Below, in pieces: positions 20,677 through 28,287 of a stretch of 61,324 bases of DNA (position 1 is the first letter of the stretch; every line of letters begins with the position of its first letter). This stretch comes from Kluyvera intermedia. GTDB lineage: Bacteria > Pseudomonadota > Gammaproteobacteria > Enterobacterales > Enterobacteriaceae. The position numbers and the translations under genes were made by a program. The notes below the pieces were generated by a model. It was given only the letters and a program-made list of their open reading frames with translations. It searched no databases and was not told where the DNA came from. The stretch is from positions 50,364 to 111,687 of the forward strand of contig NZ_JAKCNS010000043.1 of NCBI RefSeq assembly GCF_021440345.1, read 5' to 3'.

Positions 20677-21124
20677 GCTGCAAGCTATCTGCGTATTTAC
20701 GCGTGAGTCGAAACAAGGCCTCAACCTCTTCCGGCGACCATGCCGCCAGCACCTGATTCATCAGCTTTTGTCTGGCCACGGCGATCGCATCAAAAATCGC
20801 CCTTCCCTGAGCACTCAACGTTACTTCACTGATACGTCTGTCCTGCGCGTTTGGCTGCTTATGCGCCAGCGATTGTGCTTCGAGCTTTTTCACCTGCCGG
20901 CTGACGGTGGTGTAATCGCGCCCCAAATTATCCGCAAGCTCGACCACACCAATCGGCCCGTAGCGGCCAATGGCCACCAGCAGCGGAAAAAGCAGCTGAT
21001 CTAACTGGACGCCCGCCGCCTGCAGCAGCTGTTCGTCGCGCACCGGTTGATTCATTACGCCAATGATGTCGAGCAGCGCGCCATGAAATTCGGTGATGTC
21101 ATATTTATTATGTGCATATTGCAT
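20669..21124 (-). CDS. MarR-family transcriptional regulator
   Basis: A 151-residue winged-helix protein. The DNA-binding part reads VELADNLGRDYTTVSRQVKKLE followed by the wing region with DRRISEVTLSAQG, diagnostic of MarR regulators; N- and C-terminal helices form the dimer interface. It is divergent from an NADPH-quinone-oxidoreductase-like gene across a 75-nt spacer containing a palindrome, the usual arrangement for a repressor controlling its neighbour and itself. Ligand unknown. K-12 has no such pair at this site. Confidence 0.85.
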   Translation of the reverse strand: MQYAHNKYDITEFHGALLDIIGVMNQPVRDEQLLQAAGVQLDQLLFPLLVAIGRYGPIGVVELADNLGRDYTTVSRQVKKLEAQSLAHKQPNAQDRRISEVTLSAQGRAIFDAIAVARQKLMNQVLAAWSPEEVEALFRLTRKYADSLQQK

Positions 21125-21177
21125 ATATTATCCAGCGGTGTATAGTGCCGTTATCTGATATGTGCATTTTACACATA
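21107..21177. promoter_or_regulatory. Putative MarR operators
   Basis: A 19-bp imperfect palindrome TATGTGCATTTTACACATA at 21159-21177 lies 22 nt upstream of the oxidoreductase ATG. A similar sequence TATGTGCATATTGCATATA (about 21109-21127) spans the start codon of the MarR gene itself. Two related palindromes, one per divergent gene, fit a MarR dimer repressing both. Confidence 0.6.
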
Positions 21178-21199
21178 AATAGCTTGCGGAGACACTAAT

Positions 21200-22147
21200 A
21201 TGAAAGCAGCCGTGGTCTTTGACCTCGCACAAGGGCCGGTTTGGGCAGACTTTGCCGACCCACAGGCCAATGAACAACAGACGCTGGTACGCGTTCGCGC
21301 CGCCGCAATCAGCCACGTGGTGAAAAGCCGCGCCAGCGGTAAACACTACAGTTTTGATGGCACCCTGCCGTTCGGCATCGGTATCGACGGAGCCGGAACC
21401 CTACCCGACGGCCAGAGAGTCTATTTTGCCTTTCCTACCGCACCGTGGGGCAGCATGGCGCAATACGCCCCGGTGGCGTTAAATCACTGTTTCCCGCTGC
21501 CCGATGGGTTAGACGATGCAACCGCCGCGGCTATGGCCAACCCCGGTATGTCTGCCTGGGCGGCACTGGTAAAGCGGGCTGATTTTAAAGCCGGTGAAAC
21601 GGTGTTGATTAACGGCGCCACCGGCACTGCCGGACAGCTGGCGGTACAAATTGCCCGTCATCTTGGTGCCAAAAAAATCATCGCGACGGGGAGAAATCCC
21701 GCAGCGCTGGCCTCTTTGGGTGCGGATGTCTGCGTGTGCCTTACTGATGATGACGCCACTCTCAGCGCCCAGTTTGCAGAGCAGGCCAGCCAGCAGATTG
21801 ACGTGGTGGTGGATTATCTATGGGGCCACAGCGCTGAATTACTGTTGCCGACACTGGCAAAACACAGCCCAGGCCGGTCGCCTATTCGCTATGTGCAGGT
21901 TGGATCGCTTGCCGGTGCGGATATCTCACTTAACGGCGCCGTGCTCCGTTCAGCGCCATTGCAACTGATGGGCAGCGGCATCGGTAGTCTCCCCATGTCT
22001 GAGCTTTTACGCGCGACCGGCGAAATGCTGCAGGCCGCAGCCATCGGCGGTTTTACCATCGCCACCACCCCGGCAAAACTGTGTGATGTAGCAACGGCCT
22101 GGCCGCTGGATGACAGCCAAAAACGTACCGTTTTCCTTATCGAGTAA
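21200..22147 (+). CDS. Zinc-independent alcohol dehydrogenase / quinone oxidoreductase family protein
   Basis: A 315-residue medium-chain dehydrogenase/reductase. The N-terminal GroES-like domain (LPFGIGIDGAGTLPDG) is followed by a Rossmann domain with INGATGTAGQLAVQIARHLG near residue 140. The cysteine-rich structural zinc loop of true alcohol dehydrogenases is missing, as in quinone oxidoreductases. The substrate is unknown; control by the divergent MarR protein suggests a response to an electrophile or quinone-like compound. Confidence 0.82.
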   Translation: MKAAVVFDLAQGPVWADFADPQANEQQTLVRVRAAAISHVVKSRASGKHYSFDGTLPFGIGIDGAGTLPDGQRVYFAFPTAPWGSMAQYAPVALNHCFPLPDGLDDATAAAMANPGMSAWAALVKRADFKAGETVLINGATGTAGQLAVQIARHLGAKKIIATGRNPAALASLGADVCVCLTDDDATLSAQFAEQASQQIDVVVDYLWGHSAELLLPTLAKHSPGRSPIRYVQVGSLAGADISLNGAVLRSAPLQLMGSGIGSLPMSELLRATGEMLQAAAIGGFTIATTPAKLCDVATAWPLDDSQKRTVFLIE

Positions 22148-22176
22148 AAAAAATCGCTTTCACACAAAAGATAGGG

Positions 22177-22210
22177 TTGATATCTTAGATGAGAACTATT
22201 ATCTTTCTCA
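22177..22210 (+). promoter_or_regulatory. Promoter with Fur-like operator for the RyhB-type RNA
   Basis: -35 TTGATA (22177-22182), 17-bp spacer and -10 TATCTT (22200-22205). Overlapping the -10 is the inverted repeat TGAGAA-N9-TTCTCA (22190-22210) with a central TATTATC, similar in size and A/T-rich symmetry to Fur boxes. Iron-loaded Fur bound here would block the promoter, as it does for ryhB. Confidence 0.65.
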
Positions 22211-22211
22211 T

Positions 22212-22306
22212 TACCGAATAGTTGAGTAAATCACTCAGGTACTCGGTACGACATTGCTCACATTGCTTCCAGTATTTTTGCCCGCATTCTATGCGGGCTT
22301 TTTTTT
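22212..22306 (+). ncRNA. RyhB-family small regulatory RNA (second-copy/RyhB-2-like)
   Basis: About 95 nt. The 29-nt stretch 22248-22276 matches the core of E. coli RyhB as I remember it (it contains CATTGCTCACATTGCTTCC), the part that pairs with sodB, sdhD and other iron-protein mRNAs. It is followed by a terminator hairpin GCCCGCAT / ATGCGGGC (22280-22287 and 22291-22298) and eight T residues, the Hfq-binding end. A different 5' hairpin (ACCGA...TCGGT enclosing TGAGT/ACTCA, 22213-22247) distinguishes it from canonical RyhB. The usual ryhB lies next to yhhX/yhhY, so this is probably a paralogue, like RyhB-2 (IsrE/RfrB) of Salmonella. It sits between the oxidoreductase and an exporter gene. 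Confidence 0.85.
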
Positions 22307-22471
22307 GCCTGTAGCCCCTGCCCGACATGTCAATTTTGCGCCACGAGAAAGAGCGTTAACGGGCCGGATCATCGCCTTTGCCACCATAATTAACAGTTCA
22401 TTGACAAACCTCTCGCCCGGCAGCAGTGGAAGTCGTAGTATAAAAATCAGTCGCCACGATGGAGCCCCGGT

Positions 22472-23104
22472 ATGTCTGATTTGCACAATATTCTCGCCTT
22501 CGCATTGGTTTCACTCGGCATGGCCCTCACCCCCGGCCCGAATATGATCTACCTGATTTCGCGATCCATCTCTCAGGGGCGAACCGCAGGATTAGTGTCA
22601 TTGGGCGGCGTGGCGCTGGGTTTTATTTTCTATATGGTGAGCGCGGCATTTGGCCTGACGGCGCTGATGATGGCCGTCCCTTACGCCTACGATACGCTGA
22701 GAATTGCCGGTGTGCTGTATCTGCTGTGGATGGCCTGGCAGTCGGTGCGCCCCGGTGGCCGCTCGCCGTTCCAGCTAAAAGAGCTGCCGCAACATAGCCC
22801 GCGCAAGCTGTTCTTGATGGGCTTTTTGACCAACCTGCTGAATCCGAAAATTGCTATCGTCTATCTGTCGCTGCTGCCGCAGTTTATTAACCCCGCACAC
22901 GGCAGCGTATTGACGCAATCGCTGATGCTCGGCATGACGCAGATAGTCATTAGCGTATCGATTAATGCCCTGGTGGCGATTTCCGCCGGGACAATTGCCC
23001 TGTTCCTGGTGCGTAAACCCTCATTTGCCGTGGTGCAGCGCTGGCTAATGGGCGGCGTCTTAACCGGGCTTGCCGTTAAGATCGCCACCGAATCCCGCCG
23101 CTAG
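22472..23104 (+). CDS. LysE/RhtB-family amino-acid exporter
   Basis: A 210-residue inner-membrane protein with about six transmembrane segments. The N-terminal signature LTPGPNMIYLISRSISQGRTAG is typical of RhtB exporters for homoserine, threonine or similar compounds. GGAG lies upstream of the ATG. Substrate unknown. It lies alone downstream of the RyhB-like RNA gene, separated by that gene's terminator. Confidence 0.88.
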   Translation: MSDLHNILAFALVSLGMALTPGPNMIYLISRSISQGRTAGLVSLGGVALGFIFYMVSAAFGLTALMMAVPYAYDTLRIAGVLYLLWMAWQSVRPGGRSPFQLKELPQHSPRKLFLMGFLTNLLNPKIAIVYLSLLPQFINPAHGSVLTQSLMLGMTQIVISVSINALVAISAGTIALFLVRKPSFAVVQRWLMGGVLTGLAVKIATESRR

Positions 23105-23202
23105 CAATGGGCAAAAAGAGGACCTGCGCTTTTGCACGCTCTGCGATGGTGACAACTTAAGGCGTTTATTGAACGTATTATGGTTAACAAGGAAGATATT
23201 TT

Positions 23203-23469
23203 ATGATCAGACATATTTCAGTTTGTTTTTTCATCTTATGCGCATTCGCAGTAAATGCTGCCGACGGCGGTAACGGTGGTGATGGAGGAACTGTTTCTGA
23301 TGGCGGAAACGGTTCTGATGGTAGTGATACGGTCTCTGCCCCAGGCCGCGCGGGTTGCCCCGGCGGAAGCAATCCGGATATATCAGGAAAATTTTATCTG
23401 CCCGGGACAAAACAGCAATGCAACCCGGGTAAGCAGGATGCAATGAAAAGTGCCGGACAAAAGCATTAA
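23203..23469 (+). CDS. Small glycine-rich secreted protein
   Basis: 88 residues with a clear signal peptide: a basic start MIRH, a hydrophobic core and a likely cleavage at VNA/ADGG near residue 19-20. The mature protein begins with a Gly/Asp/Ser-rich low-complexity stretch (GGNGGDGG, then DGGNGSDGSD), followed by a more conventional tail with two Cys (CPGGSNPD and QQCNPGKQ) that could form one disulfide. AAGGAAG is suitably placed before the ATG. I do not recognise the family. It faces the flagellin gene convergently. The coding call rests on signal peptide and ribosome site. Confidence 0.62.
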   Translation: MIRHISVCFFILCAFAVNAADGGNGGDGGTVSDGGNGSDGSDTVSAPGRAGCPGGSNPDISGKFYLPGTKQQCNPGKQDAMKSAGQKH

Positions 23470-23552
23470 GCGCCCTGTGAGCGAGTAGCGGACATGGAGA
23501 CAAGGCTCAGACAACAACTGCCTTCAGGACGAAAAAGATTACGCACCCGAAA

Positions 23553-23576
23553 AAACCCGCCGGAGCGGGTTTCTAC
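23553..23576 (+). terminator. Terminator between the glycine-rich gene and flagellin
   Basis: AAACCCGC / GCGGGTTT stem (23553-23560 and 23565-23572) with a short CGGA loop and TTCT after. It lies about 85 nt past the stop of the glycine-rich gene. Confidence 0.65.
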
Positions 23577-23654
23577 AAAAATCATGTTTTGCTAAATCAG
23601 TTTAACGATGATGTGACACAGATAAGTTTTCTTTATTAAAACTCATTGCATCCA

Positions 23655-24548
23655 TCATCCAAGCAACGACATCACCATGCCTTGCATGCTGTTGGACTGC
23701 TTCAGCATCGACATACTCGTTTGTGACAGCAGTTGGCTTCGCGACATTGAAGAAGCCTCTGCAGCGTAATCTGCATCCTGAATATTTCCTAATGCCAGGT
23801 CGGTATTGTCCTTCATATTCGCAAGATTTGCGGCGGTATGGCCCAGACGATTAATTGTTGCACCCAAATCCGAACGAAACCGACCCGATTCCTCTAATGC
23901 CTCATCCAACTCATTGATGAGCGATTGTGCGCCGCTGGCGTCGCTAATATTAAATGCGCCATTTGCGTCAGTATGATTTGCCGTAACTTCATAGATGGCG
24001 ATCATGGCCGTATCCAGTGACAGCCCAACCTCTACTGTCATATGTTCATCGGCACTGGCACCAATCTGGATATTCATGTCTTTATAAAGTTTAGCGTTTG
24101 AGTAATCAATATTGCCGTTTGACAACTGTTCACCAAGCAGTTTTTCACCCGCAAACGATGTATTGCCTAACAGATTTCCTAACCCAGAAAACAGCTCCGT
24201 AAGCTCAACATTAATAGCCTCTCGGTCTTTAACGCTATTCGTGTCATTCGCCGACTGAGTCGCCAAATCTTTCATTCGATGCAAGATATTGGTCGCCTCA
24301 TCGAAAGCGCCCTCACCAACCTGCAATAAAGCCGTAGCATCAGCGATATTACGCTGCGCCACCGACATCCCCCGACTTTGTCCCTCAAGGCGCGAGGCTA
24401 TCTGTAGGCCAGCTGCATCATCAGCAGCCGAATTGATACGCTTCCCCGTACCCAGTCGCTCCATCGCCGTAGAGAGTACGTTATTAGATTGATTTAATGC
24501 ATTCATTGAAGCCATTGATGAAGCGCTAGTAAAAATGGATAAAGACAC
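23655..24548 (-). CDS. Orphan flagellin (lateral/LafA-like)
   Basis: A 297-residue flagellin. The N-terminal D0/D1 part is intact (SSMASMNALNQSNNVLSTAM, then LGTGKRINSAADDAAGLQIA near residue 33), as is the C-terminal D1/D0 part (GATINRLGHTAANLANM and the closing LKQSNSMQGMVMSLLG). The central region is only some 70-90 residues, so a D2/D3 surface domain is largely lacking, as in short lateral flagellins. The GTG start at 24548 has AGGAG upstream. No other flagellar, chaperone or secretion gene is in the window. The gene looks A+T-richer than its neighbours, which suggests transfer. Confidence 0.9.
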   Translation of the reverse strand: MSLSIFTSASSMASMNALNQSNNVLSTAMERLGTGKRINSAADDAAGLQIASRLEGQSRGMSVAQRNIADATALLQVGEGAFDEATNILHRMKDLATQSANDTNSVKDREAINVELTELFSGLGNLLGNTSFAGEKLLGEQLSNGNIDYSNAKLYKDMNIQIGASADEHMTVEVGLSLDTAMIAIYEVTANHTDANGAFNISDASGAQSLINELDEALEESGRFRSDLGATINRLGHTAANLANMKDNTDLALGNIQDADYAAEASSMSRSQLLSQTSMSMLKQSNSMQGMVMSLLG

Positions 24549-24815
24549 TCTTCGTTCTCCTAATAGAAAGCCTACCGACAGGCTTATCCTTCAGAACGAT
24601 TAAAGCGACACATCGGATCAGTTAATTAATCATATGAATGTATTAACAAAACCAGGAAAAAAGAAACCTTTAGCTTTGAATCGATTATGCGGGAACGATG
24701 AAATGGCTGATTTCGAAGGTTATGCCGACAATCGTCGATAACAACTCGCGTGGGAAAGAGTGGAAGAAGCTGGTCATATAGCGACCAGCTTTACACAAAG
24801 ATGTTGCAGAAAAAA

Positions 24816-25451
24816 TCAGAAACGATAGCCCGCCGAGAACATAAACACCCACGGGTCGAGGCGAGTACTGACGCTCTGGTTGACGCCATTGGCTTTAAAT
24901 TTAACGTTGGTGTCGATATCCATGTACCACACCGATGCGTTCAACAACCAATCGCGGTTAATCAAATAGTCGAGGCCAACCTGCCCGGCAGCGCCCCAGG
25001 AGTCGTCGAGACTCAGATCGGAAAGCCCAGCCTTTTTACCCGTATCATTAAAATCGTTGTCAAAGAAGGTGGTGTAGTTGATACCCGCGCCAATGTAGGG
25101 ACGGAATTTACTCTGCGCATCGCCAAAGTACCATTGCGCCATCAGCGTCGGTGGTAATTGGTGTACGGTCGCAATATTGCCGGTTGGCCCAGTGCCCACT
25201 TTATGGCGGAACGGGCTGGCGGCTAGCAGCTCAATACCGATGTTGTCCGTTGCCATGTAGGTAAAGGTTAAACCCAGCTGCGTGTTGTTACTGACGTTAA
25301 AGCTACCGAGGCTACCCAATACGTTATCAGACCCTTCGGTTGGACGAACCGTCGCTGAACCCGCACGAATGAAGAACTCCCCTGCCTCATGCGCCCAGAC
25401 GCTGCCCGACAAGGTGCTTAACGCAAGCGCAACCACTGCTAACTTTTTCAT
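24816..25451 (-). CDS. ompW: Outer-membrane protein W
   Basis: Eight-stranded beta-barrel porin-like protein of 211 residues. The signal peptide MKKLAVVALALSTLSGSVWA is followed by HEAGEFFIRAGSATVRP. The barrel ends in the aromatic C-terminal signature (FSAGYRF) used by the BAM machinery. The ATG at 25451 is preferred over a GTG two codons upstream because GAGGAAG is correctly spaced for it. In E. coli ompW responds to oxygen via FNR, and a matching site is upstream here. Confidence 0.96.
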   Translation of the reverse strand: MKKLAVVALALSTLSGSVWAHEAGEFFIRAGSATVRPTEGSDNVLGSLGSFNVSNNTQLGLTFTYMATDNIGIELLAASPFRHKVGTGPTGNIATVHQLPPTLMAQWYFGDAQSKFRPYIGAGINYTTFFDNDFNDTGKKAGLSDLSLDDSWGAAGQVGLDYLINRDWLLNASVWYMDIDTNVKFKANGVNQSVSTRLDPWVFMFSAGYRF

Positions 25452-25510
25452 ATCCACTTCCTCATTATGGTTTTTCTAGCGCGGCAAATATACCTATAAC
25501 GAGTTACTTT

Positions 25511-25567
25511 TGATCCGTCACGGATCACACTAAGCCATGAGATTTAACATTTATTGATCCAGATTAA
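25511..25567 (-). promoter_or_regulatory. ompW upstream control region: FNR-like site and 17-bp palindrome
   Basis: TTGATCCAGATTAA (25554-25567) matches the FNR consensus TTGAT-N4-ATCAA with one mismatch. Closer to the gene is a perfect palindrome, TGATCCGT-C-ACGGATCA (25511-25527), about 60 nt before the ompW start, placed like a repressor operator near the expected transcription start. The factor for the second site is not known to me. The rest of the 25452-25842 spacer up to yciC shows no further gene. Confidence 0.55.
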
Positions 25568-25842
25568 TTTTTGCCGTTTACTCACCACCCGTGATTAATA
25601 TCCAAATCAATTTTCGCATTTAGTGAAAGATTCGATGTTATTCCCGTCATTCAGGCGAATTAATCATCATCAAAAAGGGAGAAAGGTAACGGGCGGGATG
25701 AGCTGTATGTTCAATACGTCGTCAGTACGGCTTCTTCTTTACAAAGATATACTTAGAGGGACTTGTGCGAAGAGTGCTACGCCCGCGCGATTTGCGGTAC
25801 AATTGCCGGCTAATTAACACCTGCCATACTCAAGGAGAGTGC

Positions 25843-26586
25843 ATGTCTATCACGGCGCAGTCTGTATACCGTGACACGGGTAATTTTTTTCGTAATCAGT
25901 TTGTCACCATCTTACTGATTTCATTGCTCTGTTCATTTATCACGGTGGTGCTCGGCCATGCTTTTTCTCCCAGCGATGAGCAACTTGCTACGCTGACGGT
26001 TGGAGATCATCTGACCGGGAGCACCGGCCTGTTCGACCTGGTACAGAACATGACCCCGGAACAACAGCAGATCCTGCTGCAGTCTTCCGCAGCCTCAACG
26101 TTTGCCGGACTGATTGGCAACGCTATTCTGGCAGGCGGTATTCTGCTGATGATCCAACTGATCTCCGCCGGGCAACCGGTCAGCGCGCTGCGGGCGATTG
26201 GCGCCAGCGCACCGGTTCTGCCAAAGCTGCTGCTGCTTATCTTTATCAGTACTTTCCTGATTCAGATGGGCGTGATGTTTATTGTGGTACCGGGTATTCT
26301 GCTCGCCATCGTGCTGGCCTTCGCGCCGGTGATGATGGTGCAAGATAAACTGGGCGTCTTCGCTGCCATGCGCAGCAGCATACGCCTGGGCTGGGCCAAT
26401 ATCCGTATTATCGCCCCAGCGGTGGTTGGCTGGATGCTGGCAAAAACGCTGCTGCTGCTGTTCGCATCCAGCTTTGCCGTGTTGACGCCATATATCGGTG
26501 CGGTGGTAGTGAATGCGCTGAGCAACCTGGTTTCCGCCCTGTTGCTGGTCTATTTGTTCCGCGTCTATATGCTTATTCGCAACTAA
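25843..26586 (+). CDS. yciC: UPF0259 membrane protein YciC
   Basis: A 247-residue polytopic inner-membrane protein with about six hydrophobic segments and a cytoplasmic N-terminus ([20 protein letters not shown]). I chose the ATG at 25843, preceded by AAGGAGAG and giving the E. coli length; the frame is open 26 codons further upstream. Function in the family is uncertain. It is followed by yciB and yciA as in E. coli. Confidence 0.93.
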   Translation: MSITAQSVYRDTGNFFRNQFVTILLISLLCSFITVVLGHAFSPSDEQLATLTVGDHLTGSTGLFDLVQNMTPEQQQILLQSSAASTFAGLIGNAILAGGILLMIQLISAGQPVSALRAIGASAPVLPKLLLLIFISTFLIQMGVMFIVVPGILLAIVLAFAPVMMVQDKLGVFAAMRSSIRLGWANIRIIAPAVVGWMLAKTLLLLFASSFAVLTPYIGAVVVNALSNLVSALLLVYLFRVYMLIRN

Positions 26587-26632
26587 TCTGATGCTGCCCG
26601 TCGCGGGCAGCCCTGAACTACGGAATCGAAGT

Positions 26633-27172
26633 ATGAAGCAGTTTCTGGATTTTTTACCACTGGTTGTCTTCTTCGCCTTTTACAAGATTTATGACATCTA
26701 TGCGGCAACCTCGGCGCTGATCGTCGCCACCGCCGTGGTGTTAATTTACAGCTGGGTACGCTATCGCAAAGTCGAAAAAATGGCGTTGATTACCTTTGTT
26801 CTGGTGGCGGTGTTTGGCGGCCTGACCCTGTTCTTCCACAACGATGAGTTTATCAAGTGGAAAGTCACCGTGATTTACGCTCTGTTTGCCGGTGCGCTGC
26901 TGGTAAGCCAGTGGGTGATGAAAAAGCCATTGATCCAGCGCATGCTGGGTAAAGAGATAACGTTGCCAGAAGCCGTTTGGGGAAAACTGAACGTCGCCTG
27001 GGCCATCTTTTTCATTCTCTGTGGGCTGGCAAATATTTACATCGCCTTCTGGCTACCGCAAAACATTTGGGTAAACTTTAAGGTGTTTGGCCTCACGGCG
27101 CTGACGCTGGTATTCACCGTGCTGAGCGGGGTTTACATCTATCGCCATATGCCTCAAGACGACCATAAGTAA
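26633..27172 (+). CDS. yciB: Intracellular septation protein A family (YciB)
   Basis: A 179-residue inner-membrane protein with about five transmembrane helices, beginning [20 protein letters not shown], the family signature. It is linked to cell-envelope elongation and septation in E. coli and Shigella (IspZ). The start at 26633 was chosen by family N-terminus; an upstream in-frame ATG at 26591 would add 14 non-conserved residues. Confidence 0.94.
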   Translation: MKQFLDFLPLVVFFAFYKIYDIYAATSALIVATAVVLIYSWVRYRKVEKMALITFVLVAVFGGLTLFFHNDEFIKWKVTVIYALFAGALLVSQWVMKKPLIQRMLGKEITLPEAVWGKLNVAWAIFFILCGLANIYIAFWLPQNIWVNFKVFGLTALTLVFTVLSGVYIYRHMPQDDHK

Positions 27173-27187
27173 GCACAGAGAATAAGA

Positions 27188-27586
27188 ATGACACAGCAAA
27201 ATGACGCTCCTCAGGGTGAGCTGGTATTACGCACATTAGCGATGCCCGCGGATACCAATGCCAACGGCGATATTTTCGGCGGTTGGCTGATGTCGCAAAT
27301 GGATATTGGCGGCGCCATACTGGCAAAAGAAGTCGCGCACGGGCGGGTTGTCACCGTTCGGGTAGACGGCATGACGTTTCTGCGTCCCGTCGCGGTGGGG
27401 GATGTGGTGTGCTGCTACGCTCGCTGCGTAAAGCGCGGCAACTCTTCCGTTACCATCAATATTGAAGTGTGGGTCAAGAAGGTTTCATCAGAACCTATCG
27501 GCCAGCGCTACAAAGCGACCGAAGCGCTGTTTATCTACGTCGCGGTCGACCCTCAAGGTAAACCGCGCGCGATTCCAGCCGCATAA
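27188..27586 (+). CDS. yciA: Acyl-CoA thioester hydrolase YciA
   Basis: A 132-residue hotdog-fold thioesterase. DTNANGDIFGGWLMSQMDIGG near residue 19 contains the conserved Asn/Asp-Gly catalytic region, and FLRPVAVGDVV follows. It hydrolyses a broad range of acyl-CoAs. In E. coli the next gene is tonB; here the neighbour is yniB on the opposite strand, so the right flank of yciA is a rearrangement point. Confidence 0.96.
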   Translation: MTQQNDAPQGELVLRTLAMPADTNANGDIFGGWLMSQMDIGGAILAKEVAHGRVVTVRVDGMTFLRPVAVGDVVCCYARCVKRGNSSVTINIEVWVKKVSSEPIGQRYKATEALFIYVAVDPQGKPRAIPAA

Positions 27587-27590
27587 TTTC

Positions 27591-27619
27591 AAGCCCGGCC
27601 TCGCCGGGCTTGTTGCTTT
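27591..27619 (+). terminator. Terminator after yciA
   Basis: AAGCCCGGC / GCCGGGCTT perfect 9-bp stem (27591-27599 and 27603-27611), three-base loop, followed by GTTGCTTTT. It lies between convergent yciA and yniB. Confidence 0.8.
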
Positions 27620-28155
27620 TAGAGAAAGCCCAGCACTTTTAATACGAAGTAGCCGATTACAATCACGATAATCGGCAGAACATAGAGCGGGAAAAACTGC
27701 ACAAAAATGGTATGACGTGGTACTTCCACGCGAGCTTCCAGCGCTTCGCGGCTCAGCCCTTCCGCCCCTTTCGCCTTCTCCAGAATCAGCTGATCTTCAA
27801 CCCCTTCACGCAGGTGTTTCGCCTGACGCGCCATTCGCGCACCGGAATCCTGCATTGCCAGCGCGATAAAGATCAGCGCGAAGATAATCCAGAACAGGAC
27901 ATTTAGCCCATTTTGAAAGTCTGGCTGCGGCGAGTTGTACCAGAACACATTCAAGAACGGTGTATTAAAACGCATCATGTCCACCATTACGTGAACAAAA
28001 TCCATCATCACGGCATCAATGCCAGGCTGTTTTGCACTGTGTTCATACATGAATTTCAGCACCGAAATCAGTGTCGAAATCAGCGCGGGTATAAAGATAA
28101 TCCACCCGGCAATACGCTTAAGAATGGCAATGCGTCCAGCTTGTTGATACGTCAT
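27619..28155 (-). CDS. yniB: YniB-family inner-membrane protein
   Basis: A 178-residue protein with about four hydrophobic segments and a charged cytoplasmic loop (RQAKHLREGVEDQLILEKAKG). It matches E. coli YniB in length and in its place beside yniC. Function unknown. In K-12 this gene lies roughly half a megabase from yciA, so its adjacency here marks a chromosomal junction. Confidence 0.88.
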   Translation of the reverse strand: MTYQQAGRIAILKRIAGWIIFIPALISTLISVLKFMYEHSAKQPGIDAVMMDFVHVMVDMMRFNTPFLNVFWYNSPQPDFQNGLNVLFWIIFALIFIALAMQDSGARMARQAKHLREGVEDQLILEKAKGAEGLSREALEARVEVPRHTIFVQFFPLYVLPIIVIVIGYFVLKVLGFL

Positions 28156-28287
28156 GGGTTCCCCTTGTTTAGACGCTTTATTCGGGACTCAGCCTCAGTC
28201 TATCTGCTGATGGCGACTTTCGCCCGACTTTACGCGCGATATGATATACCATTCCCCTGTATTCGTTATCCTAAAGGAGAGGTAGTT

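Noticed and set aside
24600..24720. Sigma-28 flagellar promoter for the orphan flagellin
   Set aside because: A CTAAAGG-like -35 can be picked out on the minus strand, but no GCCGATAA-like -10 lies at the right distance.
25623..25817. 64-codon frame between ompW and yciC
   Set aside because: No good ribosome site, no domain or signal peptide; lies in the yciC promoter region.
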